Notes under the pieces: generated by a model
Databases searched by the model: none
What the model saw: the letters and a program-made list of their open reading frames with translations, nothing else
What the model was told of the DNA's origin: nothing
Origin: an uncultured Ruminococcus sp.
Lineage (GTDB): Bacteria > Bacillota > Clostridia > Oscillospirales > Ruminococcaceae
Direction: 5' to 3'
DNA length: 28,067 nucleotides
NCBI GenBank assembly: GCA_900540005.1
Contig: UQEM01000014.1
Span: forward strand, 1 to 28,067
Made by a program: the position numbers and the translations under genes
Shown: piece by piece, positions 27,278 to 28,067 of the stretch
Position numbering within the stretch: position 1 is the first letter of the stretch
How the letters are laid out: each line of letters opens with the position of its first letter

Positions 27278-28019
27278 CCCTTTCTTTTAGCTGCATTTTC
27301 GCGCATAGTTACAAGGTCTATTACTACTCCTGTACTTTCTGCGCCTACAGCACGTTTTTCGTTTATATTTTCTTCGCCTGCCATAATGGGAATTATGTTA
27401 GACGGCATCTGAATTCTGAATTTCTCATCCTTGTTTCTGCGTGCCTTCTTGATCGACATATCAATCATTGTAATACGCTGCTCCGCACTCAGATTAGCCG
27501 TTATGCCCTTCGCCTGTTCATGAATGAATTTAGCAGACATTTTAATGCGCTCCTGACCGTCGGCTATATTTTCCTGAATGTCGTCAAGGTAATCAACCAT
27601 CAGAGCGTCGGCAAGCTGCCATTCAAACATGAATCTTTCTGTTGCAGCATCGTAAATTCGTACCGTTCGGAGATCCGCAGGATCATATCGCACATAAACC
27701 TCGTGTTTAAGATTCATGATAGTCTGCTCAGGATGCATATACCAGATCTGCTCACCTCGGAAGGTGATCTGTACACCATTTCTCTTGATTTGCTGCTTTC
27801 GTGTGGAGCGCATAAGCATAAGGTTAAGATCGCTTTCGGAGGCTTTCCTTACAGATGTGATCGTGCTGTTCCATACGTCAATCCTTGATTTCCCCTTGAA
27901 TTGCGGTTCTGATCCGCCGTATTCCTGACAGTTGAACTCACCGTCTATCCATACGTCAAGTGCCTCTCTTACTTCGTAATCGCAAGGGATCTCACCATTC
28001 TTGATACGGCGTTTCAGAC
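27274..28019 (-). CDS. MuA-like DDE transposase, C-terminal part (5' end beyond contig)
   Basis: The frame is open from the adapter junction: LKRRIKNGEIPCDYEVREAL, then DVWIDGEFNCQEYGG and GKSRIDVWN, typical of the region following the catalytic glutamate of Mu-type transposases. It continues with the Mu transposase C-terminal beta barrel (RNGVQITFRGEQIWYMHPEQ, YDPADLRTVRIYD) and an end rich in Lys/Arg that would contact MuB. About 248 residues are present; the DDE catalytic residues and end-binding domains are missing because the contig stops here. It carries out phage integration and replicative transposition. Confidence 0.9.
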
Positions 28020-28067
28020 CTGTCTCTTATACACATCTCCGAGCCCACGAGACTCGACGTCATCTCG
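28020..28067. other. Illumina Nextera adapter read-through (artefact)
   Basis: From 28020 the sequence is the 19-bp Tn5 mosaic end CTGTCTCTTATACACATCT. It is followed by CCGAGCCCACGAGAC (28039-28053), an 8-base index TCGACGTC (28054-28061) and ATCTCG, the beginning of the P7 tail. This is the standard Nextera i7 adapter layout. The index matches, from memory, N729 of the XT v2 set. Biological sequence ends at about 28019; the base at 28020 could belong to either. Confidence 0.97.

Larger units (their letters stand above)
1011..28019 (-). mobile_element. Mu-like transposable siphovirus prophage, nearly complete (left end missing)
   Basis: All genes but one are on the minus strand, in the order expected for a transposable phage: MuA-like transposase, MuB-like ATPase, early genes, GemA, Mor/C activator, packaging, head, tail, lysis, modification. 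The tail genes (tube, frameshifted chaperones, long tape measure, distal tail, tail hub, no sheath or baseplate wedge genes) indicate a siphovirus rather than Mu's contractile tail. The right terminus is at 1011. The left terminus, any repressor or Ner-like gene, and most of MuA are outside the contig. Confidence 0.9.

Noticed and set aside
28020..28038. Mosaic end considered as a natural Tn5/IS50 end
   Set aside because: It is the hyperactive mosaic end followed by adapter, index and P7 bases, so it is library sequence and not a natural transposon.

Overview
The window is a nested mobile element in a low-to-mid-GC Firmicute, probably a gut Clostridia (Oscillospiraceae/Ruminococcus-like). That guess rests on Gram-positive ribosome-binding sites, Firmicute siphophage structural families and a Tn916/Tn1549-type flank; no host chromosomal gene is present to fix the species. 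Almost all of it (about 1011-28019) is one Mu-like transposable prophage with siphovirus-type head and tail genes, lying on the minus strand and so read from right to left. It is inserted in a small helix-turn-helix gene of an integrative conjugative element, of which 1-1010 remains visible (tail of a methyltransferase, a sigma-like factor, the cut helix-turn-helix gene). The last 48 bases are not biology: they are a Nextera mosaic end, adapter, index and the start of the P7 tail, so the contig ends inside the transposase gene and the left end of the phage is missing.

Reading in phage order (right to left): MuA-like transposase C-terminus, MuB-like ATPase, a run of small early genes (DUF6906-like, membrane protein, Cys-rich peptide, AbrB-zinc ribbon protein and unknowns), a replication-initiation-like protein with a DnaC-type helicase loader, GemA, and a Mor/C-type late activator. 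A terminator and a candidate activator-dependent promoter follow Mor. Then come a DUF2730-like protein, a winged-helix-like protein, a DUF3486 terminase-small-like protein, a NusG-family (LoaP-like) elongation factor, a 200-nt structured leader ending in an intrinsic terminator, and the packaging/structural operon: small protein, terminase large subunit, portal, MuF with a C-terminal effector-like domain, accessory cassette, scaffold, major capsid, connectors, tail tube, frameshifted tail chaperones, tape measure, distal tail, tail hub, tip protein, holin, M15 endolysin, Dam methylase, and finally a small XRE regulator before the phage end.

Points that stand out: (1) a LoaP-like NusG paralogue encoded directly upstream of a hairpin-rich leader and a terminator, in an operon carrying several more terminator-like hairpins, which suggests phage late-operon processive antitermination; (2) a Tad1/Acb2-family nucleotide-sponge gene in an accessory cassette flanked by ~30-bp imperfect direct repeats, together with an opposite-strand gene with its own promoter and terminator; (3) a phage terminus with two abutting 22-bp repeats beginning 6 bp from a TG end, next to CCGAG, a match to the Mu target consensus; (4) two likely recoded tail genes, a +1 shift in the tail chaperone and a possible -1 extension of the tail tube protein whose stop overlaps the next start; (5) a MuF protein with a C-terminal HNH...SWED domain followed by a small overlapping gene. 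No tRNA, rRNA or CRISPR array was seen.
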